From: Curtobacterium sp. MCSS17_015
GTDB taxonomy: Bacteria; Actinomycetota; Actinomycetes; Actinomycetales; Microbacteriaceae
Direction: 5' to 3'
Length of the DNA: 64,000 nucleotides
NCBI RefSeq assembly: GCF_003234265.2
Contig: NZ_CP126256.1
Location: 2,294,001-2,358,000 of the forward strand
Positions 1 to 7,194 of this stretch are shown one piece after another. The notes under the pieces are model-generated. The model saw only the letters and a list, made by a program, of their open reading frames with translations. It searched no databases and was not told the origin of the DNA. The position numbers and the translations under genes are program-made. Each line of letters starts with the position of its first letter. Within the stretch, counting starts at the first letter, position 1.

Positions 1-100
1 CCTCGGCCGGGTCGGTACAGTGACCATCGCCGCCGCGCTCGCCGCCAGTCAGAGCCGGCAGCTGTTCCGACGTCCCGAGGAGAGGCCGATCGTTGGCTGA
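1..100 (+). CDS. trkH: TrkH/KtrB-type potassium transporter subunit, C-terminal end only
   Basis: Only the last 32 codons lie in the window; the reading frame begins at base 2 and stops at TGA 98-100. The tail reads LGRVGTVTIAAALAAS, then a charged end finishing in RPEERPIVG. A GRVG(T/P)xT..AL element in the last pore-loop/helix segment is typical of TrkH/KtrB channels. The next gene is the NAD-binding gating subunit and overlaps this stop, as expected for a Ktr/Trk K+ uptake pair. In known systems the membrane subunit carries K+ and the cytosolic ring gates it. The assignment rests on a short tail plus the partner gene. Confidence 0.8.
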   Translation, partial: LGRVGTVTIAAALAASQSRQLFRRPEERPIVG

Positions 101-788
101 CCGACACCGTCCGCACGCCCAGCAGGGTCCCGTCAGCCACGACGCCCCGGTCCTCGTGATCGGCCTCGGGCGGTTCGGTGCCGCGACCGCCGGCCAGCTC
201 GAACGGCAGGGGCGCGACGTCCTGGTCGTGGACACCGACGCCGCGCTCGTGCAGAAGTGGTCGGACCGGGTGACGCACGCGGTCCAGGCCGACGCGACCG
301 ACATGGACGCGCTCCGGCAGATCGGGGCGCAGGACTTCGCGATCGCCGTGGTCGGCACCGGCTCGGACCTGGAGTCGAGCGTGCTCATCACGGCCAACCT
401 GGTCGACCTCGGCGTCCCGCAGATCTGGGCGAAGGCGATCAGTCGGTCGCACGGCACCATCCTCAGCCGGATCGGCGCGAACCACGTGGTCTACCCGGAG
501 CGCGAGGCCGGCGAGCGGACGGCGCACCTGGTGTCCGGGCGCATGCTCGACTTCATCGAGTTCGACGACGACTTCGCCGTGGTGAAGATGTTCCCGCCGC
601 GGGCCGTGCGGGGACGGGACCTCGCGACGACGGTGATCCGGACGCGCCACGGTCTCACGGTGCTCGGGATCAAGCCGCCGGGACAGGCCTTCGTCCCGGC
701 GACCCCGGACAGCGTCATCGGCGAGGACGACCTCATCATCGTCTCGGGCACCGAGACCGACCTCGAGCGGTTCGCCGCGCTCGAGTAG
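93..788 (+). CDS. trkA: TrkA/KtrA-family K+ uptake gating protein (RCK domain)
   Basis: 231-residue cytosolic protein. A Rossmann NAD(P)-binding RCK_N domain spans about residues 18-140, with the GLGRFG dinucleotide motif at 24-29. An RCK_C (TrkA_C) ligand domain runs from about 150 to the end, closing with GEDDLIIVSGTETDLERF. It should form the ring that gates the TrkH/KtrB subunit encoded just upstream. The TTG start at 93 overlaps the upstream stop by 8 nt and follows GAGGAGAGG, a good ribosome site, so the pair is translationally coupled. A first-gene start at an internal codon near residue 15 is possible but lacks a comparable ribosome site. Confidence 0.92.
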   Translation: MADRHRPHAQQGPVSHDAPVLVIGLGRFGAATAGQLERQGRDVLVVDTDAALVQKWSDRVTHAVQADATDMDALRQIGAQDFAIAVVGTGSDLESSVLITANLVDLGVPQIWAKAISRSHGTILSRIGANHVVYPEREAGERTAHLVSGRMLDFIEFDDDFAVVKMFPPRAVRGRDLATTVIRTRHGLTVLGIKPPGQAFVPATPDSVIGEDDLIIVSGTETDLERFAALE

Positions 789-830
789 TGCGCCCGGAGC
801 GGGGTCGGCGGCCTGGCCCGACGACCGGCG

Positions 831-1661
831 TCAGAGCCGGGACAGCTCCTCGGCGCGGCTGATGGCGGCACGTGCGGCCCGTCCGAGCGTGTCGGCGAGG
901 TCGGCCTCCTGCAGCACCGCCACCGCACGCTCGGTCGTGCCCTTCGGGCTGGTCACCGCACGGCGGAGGTCGGCGGGCTCACGGCCCGAGCGCGCGAGGA
1001 GCTCGACCGCACCGCGGACCGTGCCCTGCACCATGGTGCGGGCCTGCTCGGCGGTGAACCCGAGCTGCTCGGCGGCCCGCTGCCACTCCTCGACCAGCAG
1101 GAACACGTAGGCAGGGCCGGAGCCGGACACGGCGGACAGGGCGTCGAGCTGGGACTCGGGGACGTCGAGGACGTCGCCGGACACGGCGAAGACGGAGCTG
1201 GCGAGCGCGACGGCCTCGGCGTCCGCCGACTCCCCCGCACTGACACCCGTGACCCCGAGGCCGACGCCGACGGGCGTGTTGGGCAGCGCCCGGACGACGC
1301 GGACGCCGGATGGGACGTGCGCCTCCATCGTGGCGGTGGTCACCCCGACCGCGACGCTGACGACGACCGCGCCCGGCTCGAGGTCGCTCGCGACCTCGTC
1401 GAGCAGGTCGACGATGCCGAAGGGCTTCACCCCGAGCACGACGACACCGGCACCGCGGACGGCTGCCCGGTTGGCGTCGGGGTCGGTCTCGGACGCGACG
1501 GCGAGGAGCCCGGAGGCGCGGTGCGACGCCGCCGAGGACTCGGACCGGGTGGTGACGGCGACGGTCTCGGGTGCCACCCCTGCGGCGAGGAGCCCCTGCA
1601 GGACCGCGCCGGACATGGAACCGACGCCGAGCATGGCGACGCGGGGCAGGTCGATGGTCAT
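831..1661 (-). CDS. proC: pyrroline-5-carboxylate reductase
   Basis: 276 residues, the usual ProC length. Last step of proline synthesis: NAD(P)H reduction of 1-pyrroline-5-carboxylate. The N-terminal Rossmann fold has GVGSMSG at about residues 12-18. The C-terminal dimerisation domain has the conserved SGSGPAYVFLLVE segment and the TSPKGTTERAVAVL segment. The ATG at 1661 was chosen because TTGGAGGCC sits directly before it; the open frame extends upstream without family similarity. It is divergent from the cation transporter at 1736, and the -10 elements of the two genes overlap at 1687-1696. Confidence 0.95.
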   Translation of the reverse strand: MTIDLPRVAMLGVGSMSGAVLQGLLAAGVAPETVAVTTRSESSAASHRASGLLAVASETDPDANRAAVRGAGVVVLGVKPFGIVDLLDEVASDLEPGAVVVSVAVGVTTATMEAHVPSGVRVVRALPNTPVGVGLGVTGVSAGESADAEAVALASSVFAVSGDVLDVPESQLDALSAVSGSGPAYVFLLVEEWQRAAEQLGFTAEQARTMVQGTVRGAVELLARSGREPADLRRAVTSPKGTTERAVAVLQEADLADTLGRAARAAISRAEELSRL

Positions 1662-1686
1662 GGCCTCCAACCTACCGACCAGCGGG

Positions 1687-1696
1687 AGCCTAGGAT
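1687..1696. promoter_or_regulatory. overlapping divergent -10 elements of proC and the CDF gene
   Basis: On the minus strand 1692-1687 reads TAGGCT, placed to start a proC transcript near 1680 with a roughly 19-nt leader containing GGAGG. On the plus strand 1691-1696 reads TAGGAT, placed to start the CDF transcript near 1703. The two hexamers share the TA at 1691-1692, so the two polymerases could not occupy the site together. Seen in sequence; promoter activity is inference. Confidence 0.5.
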
Positions 1697-1735
1697 CGTG
1701 GTCCAGGTCGGTACGAGAAGGGGTCGGACAGCTAC

Positions 1736-2692
1736 ATGAGCGCTTCCGGAGGGACGAAGGCGATCTTCGCCGCACTCGGTGCGAACGTCGGGATCGCGAT
1801 CGTGAAGTTCATCGCCGCGGCGATCAGCGGATCTGCGTCGATGCTCGCCGAAGGGGTGCACTCCCTCGCGGACTCCGCGAACCAGCTGCTCCTGCTGCTC
1901 GGTGGCCGGAAGGCGAAGAAGGCCGCAGACGAGGAGCACCCGTTCGGCCACGGCCGGGAGCGCTACGTGCACGCGTTCGTCGTGTCGATCGTGCTGTTCT
2001 CGGTGGGTGGCGTGTTCTCGCTCTACGAGGGCATCGAGAAGTTCGCGCACCCGCACCCGCTCGAGAACTGGTGGCTGCCGATGGCGGTGCTCGTCATCGC
2101 GATCGGTCTCGAGGGCTTCTCCCTGCGCACGGCGCTGAAGGAGGCACGGCCGCACAAGGGCGGGCAGTCCTGGGTGCAGTTCGTCCGCCGGGCCAAGGCA
2201 CCGGAGCTCCCCGTCGTCATGCTCGAGGACACGGCTGCCCTGATCGGCCTGGTCTTCGCGTTCTTCGGTGTCGGCCTCACGGTGCTCACCGGCAACGGCG
2301 TGTTCGACGCGATCGGCACGGTGCTCATCGCCGTGCTCCTCATCGCCGTCGCGCTCGTGCTGGGGGTCGAGACGAAGAGCCTCCTCGTCGGCGAGGGTGC
2401 GAGCTCCCGTGACGTCGCCCGGATCAAGCAGGCGGTGCTCGACGGACCCGAGGTCGACTCGGTCATCCACCTCAAGACCCTCTACCTCGGGCCGGACGAG
2501 CTCATGGTCGGCGTCAAGGTCGCCGTCGACGGCGACCGCCGCCTCGGCGACGTCGCCGCCGGCATCGACACCGTGGAACAGCGGGTGCGCGCCGCGGTGC
2601 CCATCGCGCGCGTCATCTACATCGAGCCCGATGTGCGGCACGACGGCCCGCACCCGTCGACCGAGGCGATCGTCCTGCGCGCCGCCGACTGA
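1736..2692 (+). CDS. cation diffusion facilitator (CDF) family metal efflux protein
   Basis: 318-residue inner-membrane protein with about six N-terminal transmembrane helices (residues 5-225) and a cytosolic C-terminal domain. Metal-site residues are visible in helix 2 (HSLADSANQ, about 42-50) and in the loop motif HPFGHGRER (about 68-76), both characteristic of the CDF/ZIP9-like branch. CDF proteins export Zn2+, Fe2+, Mn2+ or similar ions in exchange for protons; the ion cannot be told from sequence. The gene is monocistronic, divergent from proC and convergent with tadA. Confidence 0.9.
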   Translation: MSASGGTKAIFAALGANVGIAIVKFIAAAISGSASMLAEGVHSLADSANQLLLLLGGRKAKKAADEEHPFGHGRERYVHAFVVSIVLFSVGGVFSLYEGIEKFAHPHPLENWWLPMAVLVIAIGLEGFSLRTALKEARPHKGGQSWVQFVRRAKAPELPVVMLEDTAALIGLVFAFFGVGLTVLTGNGVFDAIGTVLIAVLLIAVALVLGVETKSLLVGEGASSRDVARIKQAVLDGPEVDSVIHLKTLYLGPDELMVGVKVAVDGDRRLGDVAAGIDTVEQRVRAAVPIARVIYIEPDVRHDGPHPSTEAIVLRAAD

Positions 2693-2712
2693 CGGTCGGT
2701 CGGTCGGTCGGT
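2693..2712. repeat. (CGGT)5 tetranucleotide tract filling a convergent gap
   Basis: Five exact tandem copies of CGGT occupy the entire 20-nt gap between the stop of the CDF gene (2690-2692) and the stop of tadA (2713-2715 on the other strand). Copy number could vary by slippage without touching either coding region. No hairpin is formed. A role is not evident. Confidence 0.8.
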
Positions 2713-3180
2713 TCAGCGGCGCTCGGCGAAGAACGTGTCGAGCAGCGCCGCACAGTCCTGTTCCAGGACCCCGGCGACGACTTCCGCACGGTGCGGCAGC
2801 CGGCGGTCGCGAGCGATGTCGTAGACGCTGCCGCTCGCGCCGGCCTTGGGGTCCCAGGCGCCGAACACGATCCGGGGGACGCGCGCGGCGAGCAACGCTC
2901 CGGCACACATCGGGCACGGCTCGAGCGTGACGACGAGGGTGTGCTCGGCCAAGTGCCAGTCCCCGGTGACCGCCGCCGCGGCCCGCAGCGCGAGGACCTC
3001 GGCATGTGCGGTCGGGTCCTGCCGGGCCTCGCGTTCGTTGCGTCCCACGGCGACGACCTCCCCGGCGGCGTCGAGCACGACGGCGCCCACCGGGACGTCG
3101 CCGGTGGCCAGGCACGCCCGGGCCTCGGTCAGCGCCTGCTCCATGGCGGGGACGAACGGCCGTCCGGCTGGGTGCTCCAC
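2713..3180 (-). CDS. tadA: tRNA(adenine-34) deaminase / nucleoside deaminase
   Basis: 155 residues. Cytidine-deaminase fold with the zinc motifs HAEV (about 59-62) and PCPMC (about 88-92), plus the GAVV and GSVYDI elements shared by TadA. TadA converts A34 to inosine in tRNA-Arg(ACG). The GTG start at 3180 is preferred because GGCGGAGGACGC precedes it; the in-frame ATG at 3144 has no ribosome site and would trim the first helix. A guanine or cytosine deaminase role is less likely given length and motif spacing. Confidence 0.9.
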   Translation of the reverse strand: MEHPAGRPFVPAMEQALTEARACLATGDVPVGAVVLDAAGEVVAVGRNEREARQDPTAHAEVLALRAAAAVTGDWHLAEHTLVVTLEPCPMCAGALLAARVPRIVFGAWDPKAGASGSVYDIARDRRLPHRAEVVAGVLEQDCAALLDTFFAERR

Positions 3181-3237
3181 GCGTCCTCCGCCCCGACGCC
3201 GACGATGGCCGCGACCGCCGGTCGGGGTGCGGCACGG

Positions 3238-3250
3238 TACGCTCGACCCT
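3238..3250 (+). promoter_or_regulatory. -10 element for leaderless upp transcript
   Basis: TACGCT at 3238-3243 lies exactly 7 nt before the upp ATG, so the predicted +1 falls on or next to the start codon. There is no Shine-Dalgarno sequence before the ATG, consistent with a leaderless mRNA. Inference from spacing. Confidence 0.55.
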
Positions 3251-3886
3251 ATGCGAGTCCACGTCGCCGACCACCCGCTCATCACCCACAAGCTCTCGGT
3301 GCTCCGCGACCGGACCACTCCCTCCCCCACGTTCCGTGCCCTGACCGAGGAACTCGTCACGCTCCTCGCGTACGAGGCCACGCGCAACGTCCGGGTGACG
3401 GCGACGCCGATCAGCACGCCCGTCGCGCAGACGATGGGGGTCGCGATCGCGAAGCCCCGTCCGCTCGTCGTGCCGATCCTCCGCGCCGGGCTCGGCATGC
3501 TCGAGGGCATGGTCAAGCTCGTCCCCACGGCCGAGGTCGGGTTCCTCGGCATGGCCCGCGACGAGGAGACCTTCGAGCCGCAGACGTACGCCGAGCGCCT
3601 GCCCGACGACCTGTCGAACCGGCAGTGCTTCGTGCTCGACCCGATGCTGGCGACGGGCGGCACGCTCGCCGCGGCGATCGAGTTCCTGTTCGACCGCGGC
3701 GCCGTGGACGTCACGTGCGTGTGCATCCTCGGCGCTCCTGAGGGCCTCGCCGCGCTCGAGGCGGCGGTCGGCGACCGTGACGTGACGATCGTCCTCGGCG
3801 CGCTCGACGAACGCCTGGACGAGAACGGGTACATCGTCCCCGGTCTCGGCGACGCCGGCGACCGCCTCTACGGCCTGGCCGACTAG
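3251..3886 (+). CDS. upp: uracil phosphoribosyltransferase
   Basis: 211 residues, standard UPRTase length. Converts uracil plus PRPP to UMP in pyrimidine salvage. Visible motifs: the PRPP loop in [10 protein letters not shown] (about 129-138), the flexible PILRAGLGM segment (about 75-83), and the C-terminal uracil-binding [13 protein letters not shown]. It is divergent from tadA with a 70-nt gap. An 18-bp perfect palindrome lies 27 nt after the stop. Confidence 0.96.
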   Translation: MRVHVADHPLITHKLSVLRDRTTPSPTFRALTEELVTLLAYEATRNVRVTATPISTPVAQTMGVAIAKPRPLVVPILRAGLGMLEGMVKLVPTAEVGFLGMARDEETFEPQTYAERLPDDLSNRQCFVLDPMLATGGTLAAAIEFLFDRGAVDVTCVCILGAPEGLAALEAAVGDRDVTIVLGALDERLDENGYIVPGLGDAGDRLYGLAD

Positions 3887-3912
3887 CGACCGCACCACCT
3901 TCCGGATCCGTC

Positions 3913-3930
3913 ACCGTCCGCGCGGACGGT
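3913..3930. promoter_or_regulatory. 18-bp perfect palindrome abutting a -35 element
   Basis: ACCGTCCGCGCGGACGGT is perfectly self-complementary and its last base is the first T of a TTGACA -35 element. It could be the hairpin terminator of upp (stop at 3886) or an operator for the promoter beside it. Its half-sites ACCGTCC/GGACGGT also occur, four bases closer, in the palindrome within the MFS promoter at 12693-12706. Confidence 0.5.
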
Positions 3931-3959
3931 TGACACCACGTTGGTATACCGCCGATACT
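3930..3959 (+). promoter_or_regulatory. strong sigma-A-like promoter (TTGACA-18-GATACT)
   Basis: Consensus -35 TTGACA at 3930-3935 and -10 GATACT at 3954-3959, with an 18-nt spacer that itself contains GGTATACC. The expected start is near 3966, exactly at the ATG of a small ORF. This is the best -35/-10 match in the window. It probably also transcribes the winged-helix gene at 4309. Confidence 0.6.
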
Positions 3960-3965
3960 CGTGCC

Positions 3966-4067
3966 ATGACTGCAACCGTGTCCACCCGAGCCCTCCACGA
4001 GGCCAAGGGGACTGCCGGCATCATGATGCCGACCACGGCGGTCATGCGTTGTCGAATGTGTGCCTGA
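3966..4067 (+). CDS. putative leaderless 33-residue leader peptide
   Basis: ATG 3966 to TGA 4067 encodes 33 residues ending in the cluster AVMRCRMCA (two cysteines, three arginines or methionines). The ATG lies 6 nt after the -10 GATACT, so it would sit at the 5' end of the mRNA and be read without a ribosome site. The next gene, an orphan winged-helix regulator, begins 241 nt later with no clear promoter between. Leaderless small ORFs acting as attenuators are known in actinobacteria. I do not recognise this peptide family, and translation is inference. Confidence 0.45.
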   Translation: MTATVSTRALHEAKGTAGIMMPTTAVMRCRMCA

Positions 4068-4308
4068 TCGGTACCCGTTCCAGCCGGATCCCCCGCGACA
4101 CCACCCCCGTCGCCCGCGCGTGATCCCCGGTGACGACCCCGTCGACGACGCGCACCACCGTCTCGAGGTCTGATCCCGCTCCCCCGGACGAGCCCCGGTC
4201 CCCCACGGACCGCAGGGCCACTCGGCGTACCGCCGATCCGGGCCGACGCATTCGACACCGGCCGACGTCCCACCACTCCGCTCGGCCGCACCACCCGGAG
4301 ACCGCACC
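4068..4308 (+). other. C-rich 241-nt leader between the small ORF and the winged-helix gene
   Basis: No convincing gene. The plus strand is markedly C-rich with runs of CCCCC and CCCCCC, which would leave the transcript largely unpaired. A sequence like GTACCGCCGAT recurs (about 3943-3956 and 4226-4236). A modest ribosome site, CGGAGACCGC, precedes ATG 4309. No T-tract terminator is visible. Confidence 0.5.
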
Positions 4309-5097
4309 ATGTCGCTCACCATCGCCCAGCCCCGCACCACCCCCGCCCGTCTGGCGGCCGCCGCTCCGACCGACCTCGGCAGCGTCACGCCGATCCGCAG
4401 CCGTCGCGCACCGGCGGCACAGCCGGTCCGTCCGGTCCCCGACCGTTCCGCCGTCCCCACCAGCCCGGTCGTCGCCCCGCAGCGGAACCGGGCACTGCCC
4501 GAGGGGACCGAGGCGCGTGGCTTCGCGCTCTACGTCGGGCTCGACGAGGCCGCCGCGGCTGCGGCCGGCACCACCCTGGCCGCCGTCGTCGAGCAGCTGA
4601 AGGCGCTCACGGCACAGCTCGTGCCGTCGGCGGAGACCTACGCGGCCGTCGCCGTCGCGGCCGAGGGGTCCGGCGGGCGGGACGTCGACGTGGTCCGCCT
4701 CGCGCTGCAGGACCGGTCGGCGGTGGCCGCGCGCAAGCAGACGGAGAAGCCCGAGCCGGAGGAGACCGGCGTCGTCATCGACATCTCCCGCAAGCGTGTC
4801 GTCCTCGACGGCGAGACCGCGCCCCTGACGTTCAAGGAGTTCGAGCTCCTGCAGTTCCTCGTCCTCCGCGAGGGTCGCACGGTTGACCGCTCGGCCATCA
4901 TCGAGGGACTGTGGTCCGACGGTGAGGACGAGACCCCGAACGAGCGCACCATCGACGTGCACGTCCGTCGCCTCCGGGCGAAGCTCGGCGCCTTCGAGGA
5001 GATCGTCCGGACGGTGCGGGGTGTCGGGTACCGGTTCGACCGGCACGCCGACGTGTCGGTGCGCTACGCCTCCACGCCGTCGCCCGACCTCTTCTGA
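4309..5097 (+). CDS. orphan winged-helix (OmpR/PhoB-type) DNA-binding protein without receiver domain
   Basis: 262 residues. The N-terminal ~65 residues are low-complexity Ala/Pro/Arg. A middle region (about 70-135) carries YVGLDEAAAAAAGTTLAAVVEQL and matches no receiver domain I know. The C-terminal wHTH (about 155-250) is typical of OmpR/PhoB: LTFKEFELLQFLVLREGRTV, then IDVHVRRLRAKLG, then TVRGVGYRF. There is no phospho-acceptor domain and no adjacent kinase, so it is not an ordinary response regulator. Targets are unknown. Expressed from the 3930 promoter or a weaker internal one. Confidence 0.8.
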   Translation: MSLTIAQPRTTPARLAAAAPTDLGSVTPIRSRRAPAAQPVRPVPDRSAVPTSPVVAPQRNRALPEGTEARGFALYVGLDEAAAAAAGTTLAAVVEQLKALTAQLVPSAETYAAVAVAAEGSGGRDVDVVRLALQDRSAVAARKQTEKPEPEETGVVIDISRKRVVLDGETAPLTFKEFELLQFLVLREGRTVDRSAIIEGLWSDGEDETPNERTIDVHVRRLRAKLGAFEEIVRTVRGVGYRFDRHADVSVRYASTPSPDLF

Positions 5098-5172
5098 ACC
5101 GGCTCTCGTCCGGCGATCGGACAACTCGCAGGAACCGACGGCGTGGCCGCCTTCCCTGGCGTTACCGCTTCG

Positions 5173-5287
5173 TTATACAGTCGGTCGTGCAGTCGGTGTT
5201 TGCTGTGGCACCGGCTGTGGAATGTGATTGCAGGAATCTCCCGGTGCAAGGGAGCGGGCCGGTCGTCCACTCGGGCGGCCGGCCCGC
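5173..5287 (+). promoter_or_regulatory. candidate promoter and leader hairpin for the MarR-phr operon
   Basis: TTATACAGT at 5173-5181 resembles a -10 element, with a start expected near 5186 and a leader of about 160 nt before GTG 5345. The leader is locally poorer in GC (about 5195-5240). It holds a 9-bp stem, GCGGGCCGG (5254-5262) with CCGGCCCGC (5279-5287), 57 nt before the start codon. Upstream, GTTAC at 5161-5165 and GTTAT at 5172-5176 form a degenerate direct repeat. The gap 5098-5344 contains no gene. Confidence 0.35.
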
Positions 5288-5344
5288 GTTCTGCGTCGGT
5301 ACCCCTCGGTAGGGTGGGGGTCCACCAGACGGAGGGACGTACCC

Positions 5345-5848
5345 GTGAGCGATCACCGCAGCGAGAAGGCGACAGCGGTCGCGGCGTGGGAGTCGTTGTT
5401 CCGCGCGCAGGTCACCGTGATGCGGAACCTCAACACCGAGTTCCCCTCGGCCGAGATCTCCTTCAACGAGTACGACGTCTGCTTCAACCTCTCGACACAG
5501 CCGGGGCGCCGCTGCCGGATGCGTGACCTGACGGGTCACCTCCTCCTGACCCAGCCGAGCGTCAGTCGACTGGTCGACCGTCTCGCGACCAAGGGCATCG
5601 TGGAGAAGCAGCCCGACCCGACCGACGCCCGCGGGGTGATCGTCGCCCTGACCGCCCACGGGTACGACGTCTACCGCGCCGTCGCCGTGCAGCACGCGTC
5701 GACGATCGCCGCGCAGGTCGGCGCCGGGCTCGACGACGCCGAGCTGCGCACCCTCACCGAGCTCTGCACGAAGCTCCGGGTCGCGGCTGCCGGCACGTCC
5801 CCGACGCGTCGGACGGTCGCCGCGGCACCGGATCGGGCCTCGGCGTGA
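5345..5848 (+). CDS. MarR-family transcriptional regulator
   Basis: 167 residues. Central winged helix: MRDLTGHLLLTQPSVSRLVDRL recognition region (about 59-80) followed by the wing GIVEKQPDPTDARGVIVALT. GTG 5345 is chosen for GGAGG nine bases upstream. The stop overlaps the photolyase start by 4 nt (GTGA), so regulator and DNA-repair enzyme are translationally coupled. MarR proteins usually repress their own operon and respond to small ligands or oxidation; here the likely target is this operon. Ligand unknown. Confidence 0.9.
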   Translation: MSDHRSEKATAVAAWESLFRAQVTVMRNLNTEFPSAEISFNEYDVCFNLSTQPGRRCRMRDLTGHLLLTQPSVSRLVDRLATKGIVEKQPDPTDARGVIVALTAHGYDVYRAVAVQHASTIAAQVGAGLDDAELRTLTELCTKLRVAAAGTSPTRRTVAAAPDRASA

Positions 5849-7194
5849 GCGGCTCGATCGTCTGGTTGCGTGACGACCTCCGGATCGCCGACAACCCGGC
5901 GCTCCGGTCCGCGGTCGACCGGCCCGGCCCCGTCACCGTGGTGTACGTGCTCGACGAGCAGAGCGACGGCATCCGTCCCCACGGTGCCGCAGCACGGTGG
6001 TGGCTCCACCACTCCCTCGCCGCGCTCGACGCCGACCTTCGTGCCCACGGGTCACGGCTCGTGCTGCGCCGGGGTGCCGCGGCGGACGTCGTCACGGACC
6101 TCGTCGCCGAGTCCGGTGCGGACGCCGTGTTCTGGAACCGGCGGTACGGCCGGGTGGAGCGGGAGATCGACGCCGGCATCAAGTCCGGCCTCGTCGCCAG
6201 CGGCATCGAGGCGCACAGCTCCGCGGGGACGCTGCTCTGGGAACCGTGGACCGTCCTGACCGGCAAGGGCGAGCCGTTCAAGGTCTTCACGCCGTTCTGG
6301 CGGGCCGCGCAGGCCATGCCGGAACCCCGGCACCCGTGGCCCGAGCCGGAGTCCGTCGCCGCGCCGGCCGACGTGGCCTCGGACGTGCTCGGTGACTGGG
6401 CGCTGCTGCCGACCACCCCGGACTGGGCGGGCGGCATGCGAGACGCCTGGACCCCCGGCGAACACGGGGCCTGGGACCGGCTCGAGCGGTTCATCGACGA
6501 GGCCCTGGCCGACTACGACCAGCGCGACGAACCGGCGCAGGCTGCGACGAGCAGCCTCTCCCCACACCTGCGCTGGGGTGAGATCAGCCCGTACCAGGTC
6601 TGGCACCGCCTGCACGAGACACTCGAGCCCGACCGACGGCGTGCCGCCCCGGCGTTCCTCCGGCAGCTCGCGTGGCGGGAGTTCAACTGGAACGAGTACT
6701 TCCACTGCGACGACATCGCACGGACCAACGTCCGCCGCGAGTTCGACGCCTTCCCGTGGCGGGAGCCCACCGACGACGAGCTCGACCGGTGGCGGTACGG
6801 CACGACCGGGTTCGACCTCGTCGACGCCGGCATGCGCGAGCTCTGGCACACCGGCGCGATGCACAACCGGGTGCGCCTGGCGACGGCGAGCTTCCTCGTG
6901 AAGAACATGCTCGTGGACTGGCGGGTCGGTGAGCAGTGGTTCTGGGACACCCTGGTCGACGCCGATCCGGCCAACAACGCGGCGAACTGGCAGTGGGTCG
7001 CCGGGTCCGGCTTCGACGCGGCACCGTACTTCCGGGTCTTCAACCCGGATCGCCAATTCGAGCGCTTCGATCCGCACCGCGAGTACGTGCGTCGCTGGGT
7101 CCCCGCTGACGAGGACCGCCCCGAGCCGATGCTCGACCTCAGGTCCAGTCGGCAGCGCGCACTGGACGCCTACGCCGAGATGCGGCGCGCATGA
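5845..7194 (+). CDS. phr: deoxyribodipyrimidine photolyase (cryptochrome/photolyase family)
   Basis: 449 residues. N-terminal antenna-binding alpha/beta domain starts SIVWLRDDLRIADNPAL. The C-terminal FAD domain shows SPHLRWGEISPYQVW, the segment FLRQLAWREFNWNEYF, TGFDLVDAGMRELWHTGAMHNR and DAAPYFRVFNPDRQFERFD. Light-driven repair of cyclobutane pyrimidine dimers. Motifs fit a class I CPD photolyase; a cryptochrome or other subclass cannot be excluded by eye. Start GTG overlaps the MarR stop; its stop overlaps the next ATG (ATGA), making a three-gene coupled operon. Confidence 0.93.
   Translation: MSGSIVWLRDDLRIADNPALRSAVDRPGPVTVVYVLDEQSDGIRPHGAAARWWLHHSLAALDADLRAHGSRLVLRRGAAADVVTDLVAESGADAVFWNRRYGRVEREIDAGIKSGLVASGIEAHSSAGTLLWEPWTVLTGKGEPFKVFTPFWRAAQAMPEPRHPWPEPESVAAPADVASDVLGDWALLPTTPDWAGGMRDAWTPGEHGAWDRLERFIDEALADYDQRDEPAQAATSSLSPHLRWGEISPYQVWHRLHETLEPDRRRAAPAFLRQLAWREFNWNEYFHCDDIARTNVRREFDAFPWREPTDDELDRWRYGTTGFDLVDAGMRELWHTGAMHNRVRLATASFLVKNMLVDWRVGEQWFWDTLVDADPANNAANWQWVAGSGFDAAPYFRVFNPDRQFERFDPHREYVRRWVPADEDRPEPMLDLRSSRQRALDAYAEMRRA

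Noticed and set aside
1658-3898. A very long open frame (over 700 codons) on the minus strand across the CDF, tadA and upp genes
   Set aside because: High-GC shadow frame: Arg/Asp/Glu-rich low-complexity, overlaps genes with clear family motifs, and lacks a ribosome site.
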